Part shown: piece by piece, positions 34,768 to 46,369 of the stretch | Position numbering within the stretch: position 1 is the stretch's first letter | How the letters are laid out: each line of letters begins with the position of its first letter | Assembly: GCF_032854445.1 (NCBI RefSeq) | Contig: NC_088303.1 | Coordinates: 1,805,501 to 1,869,500 of the forward strand | Origin: Liolophura sinensis | Taxonomy: Eukaryota; Mollusca; Polyplacophora; Chitonida; Chitonidae | Length of the DNA: 64,000 bases | Reading direction: 5' to 3' | Translations under genes and position numbers: made by a program | Notes under the pieces: generated by a model | Seen by the model: only the letters and a program-made list of their open reading frames with translations | The model's database searches: none | What the model was told of the DNA's origin: nothing

Positions 34768-34860
34768 CGGGCCATGGCCGAGTGGTTAGCACGACTAGCT
34801 GATCAACTGGTTTCAGATGTACCTCTGGTCCCGCCATTGGCAGAAAAGGTTCCCCTGCAA
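34768..34860 (+). mobile_element. tRNA-like SINE head
   Basis: GGCCATGGCCGAGTGGTTAG looks like the 5' half of a tRNA-Ser/Leu-type gene, including an A-box (GGCCGAGTGGTTAG). The 3' half does not fold as a tRNA, so a SINE remnant is likelier. The same GAGTGGTTAGCA start occurs near 42560. Confidence 0.45.
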
Positions 34861-36475
34861 ACACTAGTGGATAGTAGGTATAGGATGATCATCTATTCAT
34901 CAGATTCCTCTTGTAATGATGCTTTTATTGTGTCTTTAAGGTGCTTTGTGGATCCCAATTTGTCTCGGGGAAGTAAATCTAGGGCGAAAAAACCGGTGTT
35001 GCAAACAACAAGGTGATGGCTCTTTGGCGTGGGTCTGAGGAATTTGACTGGAACATTGAAAAGTGAACATTGGTCGACCCAGTCGTGTATTTGAATCAGC
35101 ATTGCATTTTGTTACAAAACATTTCTACCCCTTTGGATTAAAATGTGGATTTTTTGCGCCCATTGGATAGAAATTCCAATGACAATGATGTAACCGTGAT
35201 AAATTTTCACCCTTTATCTGCAAGAACCAGAATTGTCTTTTCTGTCTGTTGTTGTATTGCCGTGAAAATTAATTCTGGAGTAATAGTTTGTAATTCAAAG
35301 CTGAAAGATGTAATTGGTAAACATCTGGAAAAAGTCACTGGCGATTGTTATTACTGGAAAAAGTGTGATTTTTTTTTCAATTATTTTTTACTGTTTTGCA
35401 AAGAAACTTTTAATCCACACATTTGCAAAGAGTCTTTGTGTTTAGTTAATAAATAAACTTTCAAAACAAGCTGCTTTCGAGTTCCGACGGTTCATGTCAA
35501 GTACTTAGAAGTTTATTGAATATGGAAGTTCCATTGGTTTCCCTTGGTGTTATTTACCTGTGGGCCAGCAGCCTGGCTGTCATACCTAACCTGCACCTTC
35601 AGGATTTAGGTACTGACAATATGAGTACAGGCCCCAGACCCACAAAATACCTGTATCAGAGAATTATTCTTGAGTACATGTAAATAGCTGTTTGCTATTC
35701 ATCTTTACCTTGTCTGTGTGAAGAGTATTTGTTTACAGATCCTTTTACACCTTAAGGTAAATGGGTTACCTAGGATATTTCACTGCATGGAGTTACAGTT
35801 AACTGAGTGTAATTTGATACCTCTATACCATGCTGCAGCCACGTTAAACTGCTCCTACTTCAGCAGCAAATAAATTGTCGTTAGGGTTACTGGTCCTTTA
35901 CTTGACACATCAACACATCCTCATCTTTCCAGGTGAATTGTGAAGGAGCTGTTTGTCCATTATGTACTATATTTTTTTATATTCAGGGGAACACAGGGAT
36001 TTCACCCATTTACCAGCACTTTTTACTGTTCGTATACAGTTATGTTAGTGTTCATATACAGTAAAATAACCTGTACTTTTACAGTACAAAAGCATTCAGA
36101 ATGAGATAAAACTACTCTATATATAGGTGTAAAGCAACAGATTGTTTTGGTGTAAAATTACAACTGATTAACCAGACAATCTTCTGTAAAAATACCCATT
36201 TAAATTGCTGTATATATAGAGCAAAAAGTACTGGTCAGTCAAATGTACTGGCTCTATGGCAATATATATGTGCCATTTTTTTTATAATATTCATTTTGTT
36301 TATTAATTTAATCAGTGTTTAAACTAACACACACGTTAGTATTTGTTTCACTTTAATGGCAACAGCGAAGGCTGGATTAGAGCTCATGAACTGGGGGTGA
36401 GGGATGTGCATACACACAGAGGTGACGTGAAGCAGTCTCCATAGACATCACGGCTACAACGGTTGTGTAACCTTA
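34861..36475. other. Gene-poor stretch
   Basis: A 103-codon frame at 35145-35456 (+) has no domain I recognise. The remainder is AT-rich with nothing supported. Confidence 0.5.
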
Positions 36476-37050
36476 CAGATGTATATGTAGATGTATATGT
36501 AGATGTATATGTAGATGTATATGTAGATGTATATGTAGATGTATATGTATATGTAGATGTATATGTAGATGTATATGTAGATGTATATGTAGATGTATAT
36601 GTAGATGTAGATGTAGATGTATATGTAGATGTATATGTAGATGTATATGTTGATGTATATGTAGATGTAGATGTAGATGTATATGTAGATGTAGATGTAG
36701 ATGTATATTTAGATGTATATGTAGATGTATATTTAGATGTAGATGTAGATGTAGATGTATATGTAGATGTAGATGTATATGTAGATGTAGATGTAGATGT
36801 AGATGTAGATGTAGATGTATATGTAGATGTATATGTAGATGTAGATGTAGATGTAGATGTAGATGTAGATGTATATGTAGATGTATATGTAGATGTATAT
36901 GTATATGTAGATGTAGATGTAGATGTAGATGTAGATGTATATGTAGATGTATATGTAGATGTATATGTAGATGTATATGTAGATGTATATGTAGATGCAT
37001 ATGTAGATGTAGATGTATATGTAGATATATATGTAGATGTAGATGTAGAT
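36476..37050. repeat. 6/12-bp microsatellite (TGTAKA)n
   Basis: About 575 bp of alternating TGTATA and TGTAGA hexamers. It yields apparent proteins of VDVY type (+) and HLHI or YIYI type (-), all artefacts of the hexamer. Confidence 0.98.
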
Positions 37051-38984
37051 TACACCACGCTTCAGAAACTTCTTCACTTCAAAAACCTCCATTATCTGAA
37101 GCCATTATTATTCCTTAATGCCTTCACCGACATTTCCCTCCAGGTGCTTCTCTCTGTTGTCTTGAGGCTTCCATTAGCTTAAAGTATGTGCTTCATTCCT
37201 TGCTCAGTCGGAAGCACTACATAGCCAAGGCAAATCGGCAGCTATTCTGTACACCCATAAAACTGACTCAGGGTAGAACTCGTCAGTTACTGAGCACAAA
37301 CGGCCTTAACCAACTACGAAACCAATAAATATGCCTTGACTAATGTTGCATACTAGGTCACACCAAGTCACGTGAGGATCATCGTATACTATTATTATAC
37401 AGTGATTCCTTAATTCCTTCCTGTGCGTAAGGTGTTAATTCAAACATATTATGAAGGCATTATTCTGAGTAGACTGATAAAATTATACTTTTTGTGAATC
37501 CCCAAAGTTAGCCAATCGCACCAGTTTTGTCTCCAAAATCATATTATAAATGTGCATATATCGCTCTAAAAATTGCTCTTTCATATGCAAAATGGGTATG
37601 TGTGGTACAGTGAAGTAAGACTATACATCGCATGCAATGTCCCACCTTTTGCATCACACCCAGAATCAGCTGTGAGCAGGGTATATTTACGTTGGCCTTG
37701 GCACGGTCGGCCCGCCTTGGTCACGTCGGCCTGCTGGCAGCGCATGGAAACACAACGGACCGAAGATTACCAAGGTTCATGTCAGTTGCACTAAGCCAAA
37801 CCTCCGATGCACTTGTCCCTTATGTTGCGTTGTTCAACGATGACCCCCAGATGTAAACCGATAAATCAACCCTATAAAAAAGTAGTATTCACTTTAACCT
37901 CTATAAATTAAATTAAATACAGTATTTAAAATCACTGCCTATATGTCAATGGTCTGTATCTATATCAATAGTACAGCCCTGCATGCGTGTATATAGGTAC
38001 CACAGTAAGAAGCCTTATATCTCTATAAAACAAACATACTATATTTCTTTTATCAAAACACAGTCACTGGCAGAATTCACCCATTCGGGGTTTTGAGAAC
38101 TCCCCTGTTTGCTACATAACCACTGTAAGATGCCTTCAATAATCCAATCTTGTTTATGTCTGCGTATATAAAAGACTTGATCGTGGCACTTGGCCAGTGA
38201 TCATGTTCCTAACATGCCAGAAGACAATACGTCTAACATATGGACGCCAGAAGACGTGATATTCCCTACATAGTCATCAACAAACGCGGTGCATGATCGT
38301 ACACACAGCGCCAGGAAAGATCACCTCGGCCCCACAACATGAGTCTGACTTTTGTTACAGGCTGTTTCGTTATACGCAGACGTGTTCAGCGTTCGTGTTA
38401 GCAAAAAGAGCGGACATGTGTGGAATTGTTCGATTTCGTGAGGAAAAGCTTAGCTCCATGGCAATATACATGTATGCTGAATGCCGAATTAACGGAGGCA
38501 TTGTCTTATCGCCAATCTATTTGTATTGATGGTATTGTATGTGTAGATACTGTATACACGAGTCACGATGTTGAACTGGAATGTTAAACGTCATACACCA
38601 TACTCGGTTTATAGTACTATTCTTCATATACAAGTAACATTTACATCTATGTATGCGTGTAACGTGCGTTTTTATTGTGTTTGATTCGCATCCATCTCAT
38701 ATCATATCGCCCACGGTGTGCATTATCTAGTCTCGTATGTGCACCTATGATTTTCCCACAGTTTATACATGACATACACGGATGATGTATTTGACTGCTG
38801 ACCTATAGGATTCATATTCTTCTCTATATACACTGTGTCCGTTATACCATATAATGAACTGTACCAAGCCTCCAGAATGTGAAGTCATGGCCTGGCATTT
38901 GGAGTCGTAATATATACCCTCAAAACATGTGCAGCTGCATGTATGCGCAGTGACACGTACACAGCCCACAATGGGTTTACCCTG
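37051..38984. other. Gene-poor stretch
   Basis: No exon recognised. Contains a dispersed repeat copy at about 37490-37605. Confidence 0.5.
37490..37605 (+). repeat. Dispersed repeat copy (partner near 44.05 kb)
   Basis: AGTTTTGTCTCCAAAATCA, AAATGTGCATA and GCTCTTTCATATGCRAAA occur in the same order and spacing as at about 43990-44115 in the Rab gene. Family unknown. Confidence 0.6.
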
Positions 38985-39075
38985 GCTCAGTTGACTAAAG
39001 CGTTATCCTCTTTGCAGATGACCTTGTTTGATCAACCACTTCGCAGGTTCGAATCTAGCTATCGCTGGTCCTGTT
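38985..39075 (+). mobile_element. tRNA-like SINE head
   Basis: GGCTCAGTTGACTAAAGCGT followed about 45 bp later by AGGTTCGAATC gives A- and B-box promoter elements at near-tRNA spacing. The stems do not pair convincingly, so I call it SINE-derived. Confidence 0.5.
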
Positions 39076-39749
39076 ATGGTTTATCAAATACCTGTCAGAT
39101 GGCATCCACTCATAAGCATAGCCTCATTCATATATCTATAACTGAAAACTTCTTTGCATTAGATGAATAAATAAAACAGGCACAATAACCAATTGAATGT
39201 CGCATTTAGAACTTTATTTGTTCACCAATTAAATTTAAAGTAAACTAGCATTATGGTGGGAGGAAACCCACGTCCCATCTTAAATGCTAACTAAATTAAA
39301 AATTCATCCACAGGTGTTAAGGGGAGCGCGTGTGTTAATGATAAGGAATGTACAGTGATATATGAACATGAACTTGTACATTTAGATGGAGGAGATAGAC
39401 TTGGCCTTTCACAGGCCGCGGTTTCTTCCTACGCGGATTCAGGCTCTGGTATCACGAAGCGATCATAAACTTAAGTGAGAAGTTCAAATCACTTTACAGT
39501 TGTTCTTTCCTACGTAACAAGGTCAAAATATTGTTTGACAACTTAAATTATGGGTAAGTTATTAGAAAACAAATTTGAGCTAAACTAAAGGAAAGGAAAA
39601 TTCCAAATTTCATGACGAAAATTTTGACTTAAATCTCAGACCGCTACGTGATCTCGGGAGCAGGAGACTACAGCTAATTCAGCGGTATATAGGAGACATT
39701 ATATACATTTAGACACATATTAATACATAGGTGCCTCACTAGGTTCCAG

Positions 39750-39992
39750 GGGCCTCCGCGGCTCAGTTGGTTAGCGCGCTAGCGCAGCGTGATGACCCAG
39801 GGGTCTCTCACCGCTGTGAGTTCAAGTCCAGCTCATGCTGGCTTCCTCTCCACGTGGGAAGGTCTTTCAGCAACCTGCGGATGGTCGTGGGTTTCCCGCG
39901 GGCTCTGTTTCCGGTTTCCTCCCACCATAATGCTGGCCGCCGTCGTATAAGTGAAATATTCTTGAGTACAAACACCAATCAAATAAATTATT
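39750..39992 (+). mobile_element. Full-length tRNA-derived SINE
   Basis: Head GGGCCTCCGCGGCTCAGTTG with B-box GAGTTCAAGTCC, then body CCACCATAATGCTGGCCGCC and tail GTGAAATATTCTTGAGTACA ending AATCAAATAAATTATT. Flanks are AGGTTCCAG (39741-39749) and AGGTCCCAG (39993-40001), a likely target duplication with one change. Confidence 0.88.
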
Positions 39993-40001
39993 AGGTCCCA
40001 G

Positions 40002-40065
40002 TCGCCACGATATGGCTGAGGCATTACCGATGTGGCGTTAAGCCATAATCATTCATTCATTCACT
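40002..40065 (+). mobile_element. 5'-truncated SINE tail fragment
   Basis: CACGATATGGCTGAGGCATT, then ATGTGGCGTTAAGCC and a CATT repeat: the 3' end of a second SINE type, related to the one at 9.5 kb. It is followed by another AGGTCCCAG. Confidence 0.65.
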
Positions 40066-40095
40066 AGGTCCCAGAAATATGTGTTGATTAACATC

Positions 40096-40355
40096 TAATA
40101 GCTCAGTTGGTTAGCGCGCTAGCGCAGCATAATAACCAAGGATTCTCTCACCAATGCGGTCGCTGTGAGTTCAAGTCCAGCTAATGCTGGTTTCCTCTCC
40201 GGCCGTAAGTGGGAAGGTCTAGCAACAACCTGCGGATGGCCGTGGGTTTCCCCCGGGCCCTGTCCGTTTTCCTCCCACCATAATGTTGGCCATCGTCGTA
40301 TGAGTGAAATTATTCTTGAGTGCGGCGTAAAACACCAATCAAATAAATAAATAAA
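40096..40355 (+). mobile_element. SINE, nearly full length
   Basis: Same family as 39750-39992, beginning in the tRNA head at about TAATAGCTCAGTTGG. ATTAACATC is duplicated exactly at 40087-40095 and 40356-40364, fixing the ends. Confidence 0.9.
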
Positions 40356-40862
40356 ATTAACATCGATAGGGCCGATCCCGGTACCTTATGTAAGAGCCAG
40401 CTGACCTTATAAAACACAGACAAAGGCTTATGCTGCCTAAAAGGGCTATATTTTGCGATTGTTTTCTTGACACCCTTAAGGCCTGTACACATTTAGTAGG
40501 CCTACATTATTTCCAATATTATTGTTTTTTTGTTTTGATATATACCGGTATTGTGTTTACATGCATCATCAAGGGGAGAAATATTATCCCCGATCATTAT
40601 GCCCACACCCCTTCAAACTGACCCTTATATTCAATAGGTAATCCTCTGTGAATCGTTGTCCGAGCAAATTACTCTTTTAATATAATCATATATAGATGTG
40701 AAAAAGAAGACAGAAATGTATTTTAACTAATTGTTTGATTAAGTCAATATTAGTCAGGCAGCTGTTACTATATTGTCTTTTGGCTCACCCACACTTTTGA
40801 GCCTCATTATTTACTTGCACATGCGAATCATGTGATGTGTTCTTCTGCAATACGTCATGTTC

Positions 40863-40872
40863 AAAATGGCGG
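40863..40872 (+). promoter_or_regulatory. YY1-type core promoter motif
   Basis: AAAATGGCGG matches the AAnATGGCGGC element often found just downstream of start sites of TATA-less metazoan genes. It lies about 150 bp before the Rab start codon. Inferred only. Confidence 0.35.
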
Positions 40873-40896
40873 AACTAACAAGCATTATGTGAGGGA

Positions 40897-40986
40897 ATGA
40901 AAACATTGACTGATTTCTTTAAGAGTTACAACCTTGGTTATGCAAAGAGAAAGAGGGCTGCTGACAAAAAGCGATGTAACGTCTAA
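40897..40986 (+). other. Possible uORF in the Rab 5' leader
   Basis: ATG to TAA, 29 codons starting MKTLTDFFKSYNLGYAKRKR and ending in a very basic tail. It closes 29 nt before the Rab ATG. A shorter uORF (MAELTSIM) starts at the ATG inside the YY1-like motif. Both matter only if transcription starts upstream of 40866. Confidence 0.3.
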
Positions 40987-41015
40987 CGGATCAGTAGACC
41001 TTAAAAACAACAGCG

Positions 41016-44000
41016 ATGTCAATGCGCGATGTCAAAGTTTGCCTCCTCGGGGTAAGAGATTGGTCGGATTTGACTAATACAGTGTGATAGTGATAGTGAT
41101 ATGTCAAATTGATGATCGAACTGCGACTCTGTCAGACAGAGTGATCGGGAGACATGTTCACGCATCGTATGATCCATTGCTTGATTGTTTGTATACAAGT
41201 ACTTTACGTACCTAATAACCACTGTCTCATACTTCACAGCGGTAGTATTCAATCAGTTACTTGACTTACTGCAGGGAATAGTTTCTCCATTTTTTTTTTG
41301 GTCCATGCATTTTAGGGTTTTTTTTAGCCATTTTTTTACTTTTTTATTATACAGGCATGAATTAGTTTTTTTTCTTTTATTTGTGTATGTGTGTTATTAC
41401 TCGGTTTTCATGCATGTATGAGCAATTAAGTATCTGATTATTTTAGGGACCGGGGCTTCCTTACTATAAGGAAATGACCCTTTGTACTATTGGATTCATA
41501 TAGGTGTAAACACAACTACAATACGATGTTTTAATGTTCATGTTAATTTTGGGAAGAAACAACAATATTACCAGACAGTATAAATTTCATTTTTATATTA
41601 AAGTTTTAGTTGACTGAACAATATCTTTAATCATGCTTTCCTATGTGTACCAGGATTCTGGGGTGGGAAAATCCAGCCTGGTGATGAGATTTGTTATGGA
41701 TCAGTTCAAACCTGCACTGGAGAGTACAATAGGGTAAGAAAGAAAACACTTGTCTTCATTATCACCACAATCTGCATTTGTCATAAAATTCACCATGAAA
41801 AGTGCACATTAAGAGGCAAAAAAGGGTTATGAAACATTACTTTGATATCAACATCACTTTCCAATCAAACCTCAGAATTACCAGCTTTCTAAGATCAGTA
41901 GAACTCTCAAAATTCGAAAATTTGCCTAGTTTGGTCAATGGGATGCTTAAAATTGCTTGGTCAATTTTTATCCATTTTTGAATATTTTGTGTGCGGTAAA
42001 CAAACTGGTATACTTCATTCTAGGGCTGATAATTGGCCACAGTAATGGTGGCCATGGCAGTGACAAGTGGCAGACTTCTGGTAGCAGTTACATGCGTGTA
42101 TGTCATTGGTGTTGATTCATTTCAAACATTTTGAATTCCTAAATTTAAGTCAATCAGACTTGTCATCAGAGTCATCACAGTTTGAGTACTAGACTTAAAA
42201 CACTTCCTTGTTGATGTAGCAAAGTCCTGTGTTGTTTCCCAATCATGTATACATTTATTCCCATTTCTCTCTTTAACAGAGCTTCATTCATGACAAAAAA
42301 TTTGGTGCATGGTGACAAGACTTTCAAATTCCAGATATGGGACACAGCTGGTCAGGAAAAGGTTTGTTTCTCAGGCTTGTTTTTGTTAGTTTTGTCTGTC
42401 AGAATATGTAAATGTAAATATTTAATGAATATAATTAATTTGCTGGGCAATATTTTCTTATTTAAAATTTCAATAGAACTTTTAATAATATATAAAATAT
42501 TATATATTCCAGAACTGGCAATATAAAAATATTAATAAAGAGTGCTGCTGACCTCCATGTCTGAGTGGTTAGCATATTGACATAGAACAATGACACAAAT
42601 GCCTCTACGCCAGCAATATGAAGATTGTCATGGGTAGAGCCCATTTTCTTTCTGCTATCTCACTGCTGCCGTAAAAGTGAAATATTCTTCAGTACGGTGC
42701 AATCAAATAAATAAGTAAATTTTTCCCTGTGTGTGTGGATGTTATGGAGCTGGTTGTACAAAGTACATTGTGCCTTTTAATCTTGGTTCACTTAGGGCAC
42801 TCTTGAAACTCGGCAGAACAACAGTAAGTTCTGTTGCTGGCAACTGTGCTCGAAACATTTGGCTTGTTTAACTTTGAGCTTCTCTAAATCCCTCTCTCTT
42901 TCACTTGAGGACTTAAACCTGAACGTAGTTTTGCTTGGTGTGTTTCAGTACCGGGCTCTTGCCCCTATGTACTACAGAGGAGCAGCAGCCGCTATTGTTG
43001 TGTATGACGTCACAAAAGAAGTAAGTATGATTACATACACAAAGTACATTGTACAGCATACCTGACTACAGGTAGTCACATCTATAACTCATCTGTTCCT
43101 AGGACCTATGCATAAAAAAAAGTCCTACTGTATCACATAACTTGTCAGAAATGTTGGGTGAGTGTTGTTGACATCAGTTGACAGATAACTCATCTCCCTG
43201 TGATCCCAAGGTACAAATGACACCTCATTCCCTCAGGAACTTTTAATGTTCACAAAAGCTGAGCTCCTCAGTGTTCTCCATCGTTAATCTACTCTACAAA
43301 CTGAATTCGAACACACAACCGCATGTGTATATTACACTTTAAAGCTTCTGGCTTACTGTGTATGTGTCAAAAAATGTATGTTTAAAACAACTTGATTGGT
43401 CAAGTGCTAGACAGTAGTAGTACTTACACTATCTGAGCCGTCTGAGACTTGTGCATGACTTGGATATACGTTACAAATTGGGCTGTGTGAGTTTTAGCAG
43501 GCATAGCTTACATGTATGTCATACCCCTAACACCAGCTGGTGCCCAGTAACAGCAAACGCAGTGTCAAACAAAATGTGTGGGTATTGATCACAAGGGGGG
43601 ATGTTTCGTTGGTGATTTGCTGTATGCATATAAAATAGAATAAATGACAAAAATTCACATCTTCAGTATGTAATGTTTTTAGCATTCATGTGTCTCCTAC
43701 AGGCAATCTCTTTTATCCCACCTTGCTACCGAACTAAGTTATGTTGATGGGAAATTGCTACATTTTTCTCTTTCTTCTCAGTCTTCATTCCATACAGTAA
43801 AAGACTGGGTAAAAGAATTACATCGGCATGGTCCGCCGAGAATAGTGCTGGCCATTGCAGGAAACAAATGTGATTTAGAAGATCTCAGGGAAGTCAGCAG
43901 AAAAGGTAAAATATTCGTGTACCGTAATTGTTCAACCTTTGTGCATGATTGCAAGTGTTTATTCCAAACGCATTTTTGAGTGTTCACTGAAAATTATGCC

Positions 44001-46369
44001 TTTTGTGAAGCCATGAAACTAGTCAATCCACCCAATGTAGTTTTGTCTCCAAAATCAAATTAAAAATGTGCATAAAAATGCATTAAAATTCGCTCTTTCA
44101 TGTGCGAAAAGGTTGAAGAACTAGGGCACATGTTGTGGTATTTGTCAGTCATCTGACACAGCATTTCAAACATGTCAGTCTGATTGTACAGCTCACCAAA
44201 GTATGAAGAGAAAAAGAGAAGAAACATGTCACTGAAAACTTTTTGGTATCAAAAATGGTTCAAGGATTTAAATATTTGAATTCTGTGGTTAAATTAATGC
44301 ACAATATAGACTAGGTGATTATAAAGTTAAAAGCTGTGTTTGTTGCTTGGTTTGGACTATGAAGTTACAAGCTGTGTTTGTTGCTTTGTCTGAACTATGA
44401 AGTTACCAACTGTGTTTGTTGCTTGGTTTGGACTATGAAGTTACAAGCTGTGTTTGTTGCTTTGTCTGAACTATGAAGTTACAAGCTGTGTTTGTTGCTT
44501 GGTTTGGACTATGAAGTTACAAGCTGTGTTTGTTGCTTTGTCTGAACTATGAAGTTACAAGCTGTGTTTGTTGCTTGGTTTGGACTATGAAGTTACAAGT
44601 TGTGTTAGTTGCTTGGTCTGAACTATGAAGTTACAAGCTGTGTTTGTTGCTTGGTTTGGACTATGAAGTTACAAGCTGTGTTTGTTGCTTGGTCTGAATT
44701 ATGAAGTTACAAGCTGTGTTTGTTGCTTGGTCTGAACTATGAAGTTACAAGCTGTGTTTGTTGCTTGGTTTGGACTATGAAGTTACAAGCTGTGTTTGTT
44801 GCTTTGTCTGAACTATGATGTTACAAGCTGTGTTTGTTGCTTGGTTTGGACTATGAAGTTACAAGCTGTGTTTGTTGCTTGGTTTGGACTATGAAGTTAC
44901 AAGTTGTGTTAGTTGCTTGGTCTGAACTATGAAGTTACAAGCTGTGTTTGTTGCTTTGTCTGAACTATGAAGTTACAAGCTGTGTTTGTTGCTTGGTCTG
45001 AACTATGAAGTTACAGGCTGTGTTTGTTGCTTCGTTTGGACTATGAAGTTACAAGCTGTGTTTGTTGCTTGGTTTGGACTATGAAGTTACAAGTTGTGTT
45101 TGTTGCTTGGTCTGAACTATGAAGTTACAAGCTGTGTTTGTTGCTTGGTCTGAAGTTACGAGCTGTGTTTGTTGCTTGGTTTTAACTATGAAGTCACAAG
45201 CTGTGTTTGTTGCTTGGTTTGGACTATGAAGTTACTAGCTGTTTTTACTAGGTTTACCTATAGTTTATACTTGGCAATACATTTTCCTGTTTCAGATGCT
45301 AAGGACTATGCTGAAGAGATTGGGGCTGTGTTTACGGAGACTAGTGCCCTCACTGCGGCTAACGTGCCCGAACTCTTTTCTCAGTTAGGTAAGTGTCAAC
45401 TTTGATTTGCTTGATTGGGGTTTGAAGCAGCACTCAGGAATGTTTTACTTCATGTAGGCTAAGTTACAAATATTCAGGACGGTACACATCTGGGCACTGC
45501 AGTGAAAACATTGTCTACATGTAAATAACATGGAAGTTAATACAAAACTCTGCTTAATGGTAACTTAAATCCAAGACTGCAGCACTTATGTATGCTACAA
45601 TTACGTGTAATAGCGTACATTCATTTTATTTGCTTAAGTCGATACTTCACCCACATTTCTCCTGTGTTTTCCTTTGTATTGACTAGATGTTGATTTAAAT
45701 TGAGCTTTTAAGTCTGTGTGTGAGTTTTACCTTAACGATTCATCACATATATTTAATGTGAGAAACAATGTCAAAGAGAGTGATTCTGTAAGATGGGTTC
45801 GAAGTTGGAGGTCACGTGACCACCCTTTCATCTCTAAAACAAAATGGCTGCCCAGTGTTAAAGCAGTGAGGAAAAGGCATAGTTGTACAAAATAACATCA
45901 GGAAAGCTCTGCAGAAATACTCAGACAATCTGGATAGCTGACAATTATACAAATCCAGCGGATACAAGATCGCTGACAGCACTTAAAAAATGGGCATTTT
46001 CCTATGCTGTAACATTGGGAGGACAGTTTTCTTCACCCCTGCACGCCGTTTGTTACTAAGGAGATCACGTGATCTCAAGCTTCCGATCCATCTTACGGAA
46101 TATGTGTGCTGCCTGTAGTAGACATTTTCAGTGCTGTATCCAAGGATATGTTTGAAGAATTATACCCCAGTGTTCAGTTATGATAGCCCAACTTTATCTG
46201 TGTTTTAGCCACAAAACTGCCGTCTGACGTCGAGCCTGCGAACCAGTATCGCCCACGAAGTACCATCAACATCCATCAACAGAGTCCAGAAAGGCGAAGA
46301 AGAGGTTGCTGTGGAGGGGGAGGTAACTCTGCCGCCAACTCTACCCCTGAGTCTCAGGCATTCAGATAG
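41016..46369 (+). CDS. Rab22/Rab31-like small GTPase, seven exons
   Basis: Exons: 41016-41051, 41654-41733, 42280-42361, 42949-43020, 43782-43905, 45296-45388, 46209-46369. All have GT-AG borders and compatible phases, giving 215 codons plus TAG. GTPase motifs are GDSGVGKS (12-19), switch I STIGASF (36-42), WDTAGQE (59-65), NKCD (118-121) and ETSA (146-149). RALAPMYYRG after switch II and VKELHRHGPP at 100-109 point to the Rab22/Rab31 branch of the Rab5 group, which acts on early endosomes and endosome-Golgi traffic. Exon 1 has only 12 codons; a second in-frame ATG is at 41022. Cys196-Cys197 should be prenylated but lie 18 residues before the end, after which comes GGGGNSAAN. A GTAACT donor-like site at 46323 could splice this tail away. 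Rab22 versus Rab31 cannot be decided. Confidence 0.9.
42540..42716 (+). mobile_element. Diverged SINE in Rab intron 3
   Basis: A tRNA-like start (GTCTGAGTGGTTAGCA), then a 3' part with GTGAAATATTCTTCAGTACG and AATCAAATAAATAAGTAA, the same tail as the common SINE. Confidence 0.7.
43985..44115 (+). repeat. Dispersed repeat copy in Rab intron 5
   Basis: Shares AGTTTTGTCTCCAAAATCA, AAATGTGCATA and CGCTCTTTCATRTGC with 37490-37605. Confidence 0.6.
44318..45240. repeat. 38-bp minisatellite in Rab intron 5, about 24 units
   Basis: Units of 38 bp: GAAGTTACAAGCTGTGTTTG then TTGCTTGGTTTGGACTAT, with a TTTGTCTGAACT variant that alternates with the main form over part of the array, hinting at a 76-bp two-unit period. 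It ends about 55 bp before the exon 6 acceptor. Confidence 0.96.
45783..46101. mobile_element. MITE with 39-bp inverted ends in Rab intron 6
   Basis: The left end 45783-45821 and the reverse complement of 46063-46101 align without gaps at 31 of 39 positions, starting ATTCYGTAAGATGG and ending in TCACGTGA. The 319-bp interior has no coding capacity. Both ends carry palindromes: GGTCACGTGACC (45810-45821) and GAGATCACGTGATCTC (46061-46076). No clear target duplication was found, so the superfamily is open. Confidence 0.7.

Noticed and set aside
35145-35456. 103-codon open frame
   Set aside because: No domain, no splice or promoter context, and a composition like the surrounding AT-rich DNA.
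36463-37182. 239-codon VDVY-repeat protein and minus-strand HLHI/YIYI frames
   Set aside because: Produced entirely by a TGTAKA hexamer repeat; no splice sites, start context or complexity.
39767-39850. Candidate functional tRNA genes at SINE heads (also 26.98, 34.77, 38.99, 40.1 and 59.7 kb)
   Set aside because: A- and B-box promoters are present, but the cloverleaf does not fold properly and each is joined to a SINE body and tail.
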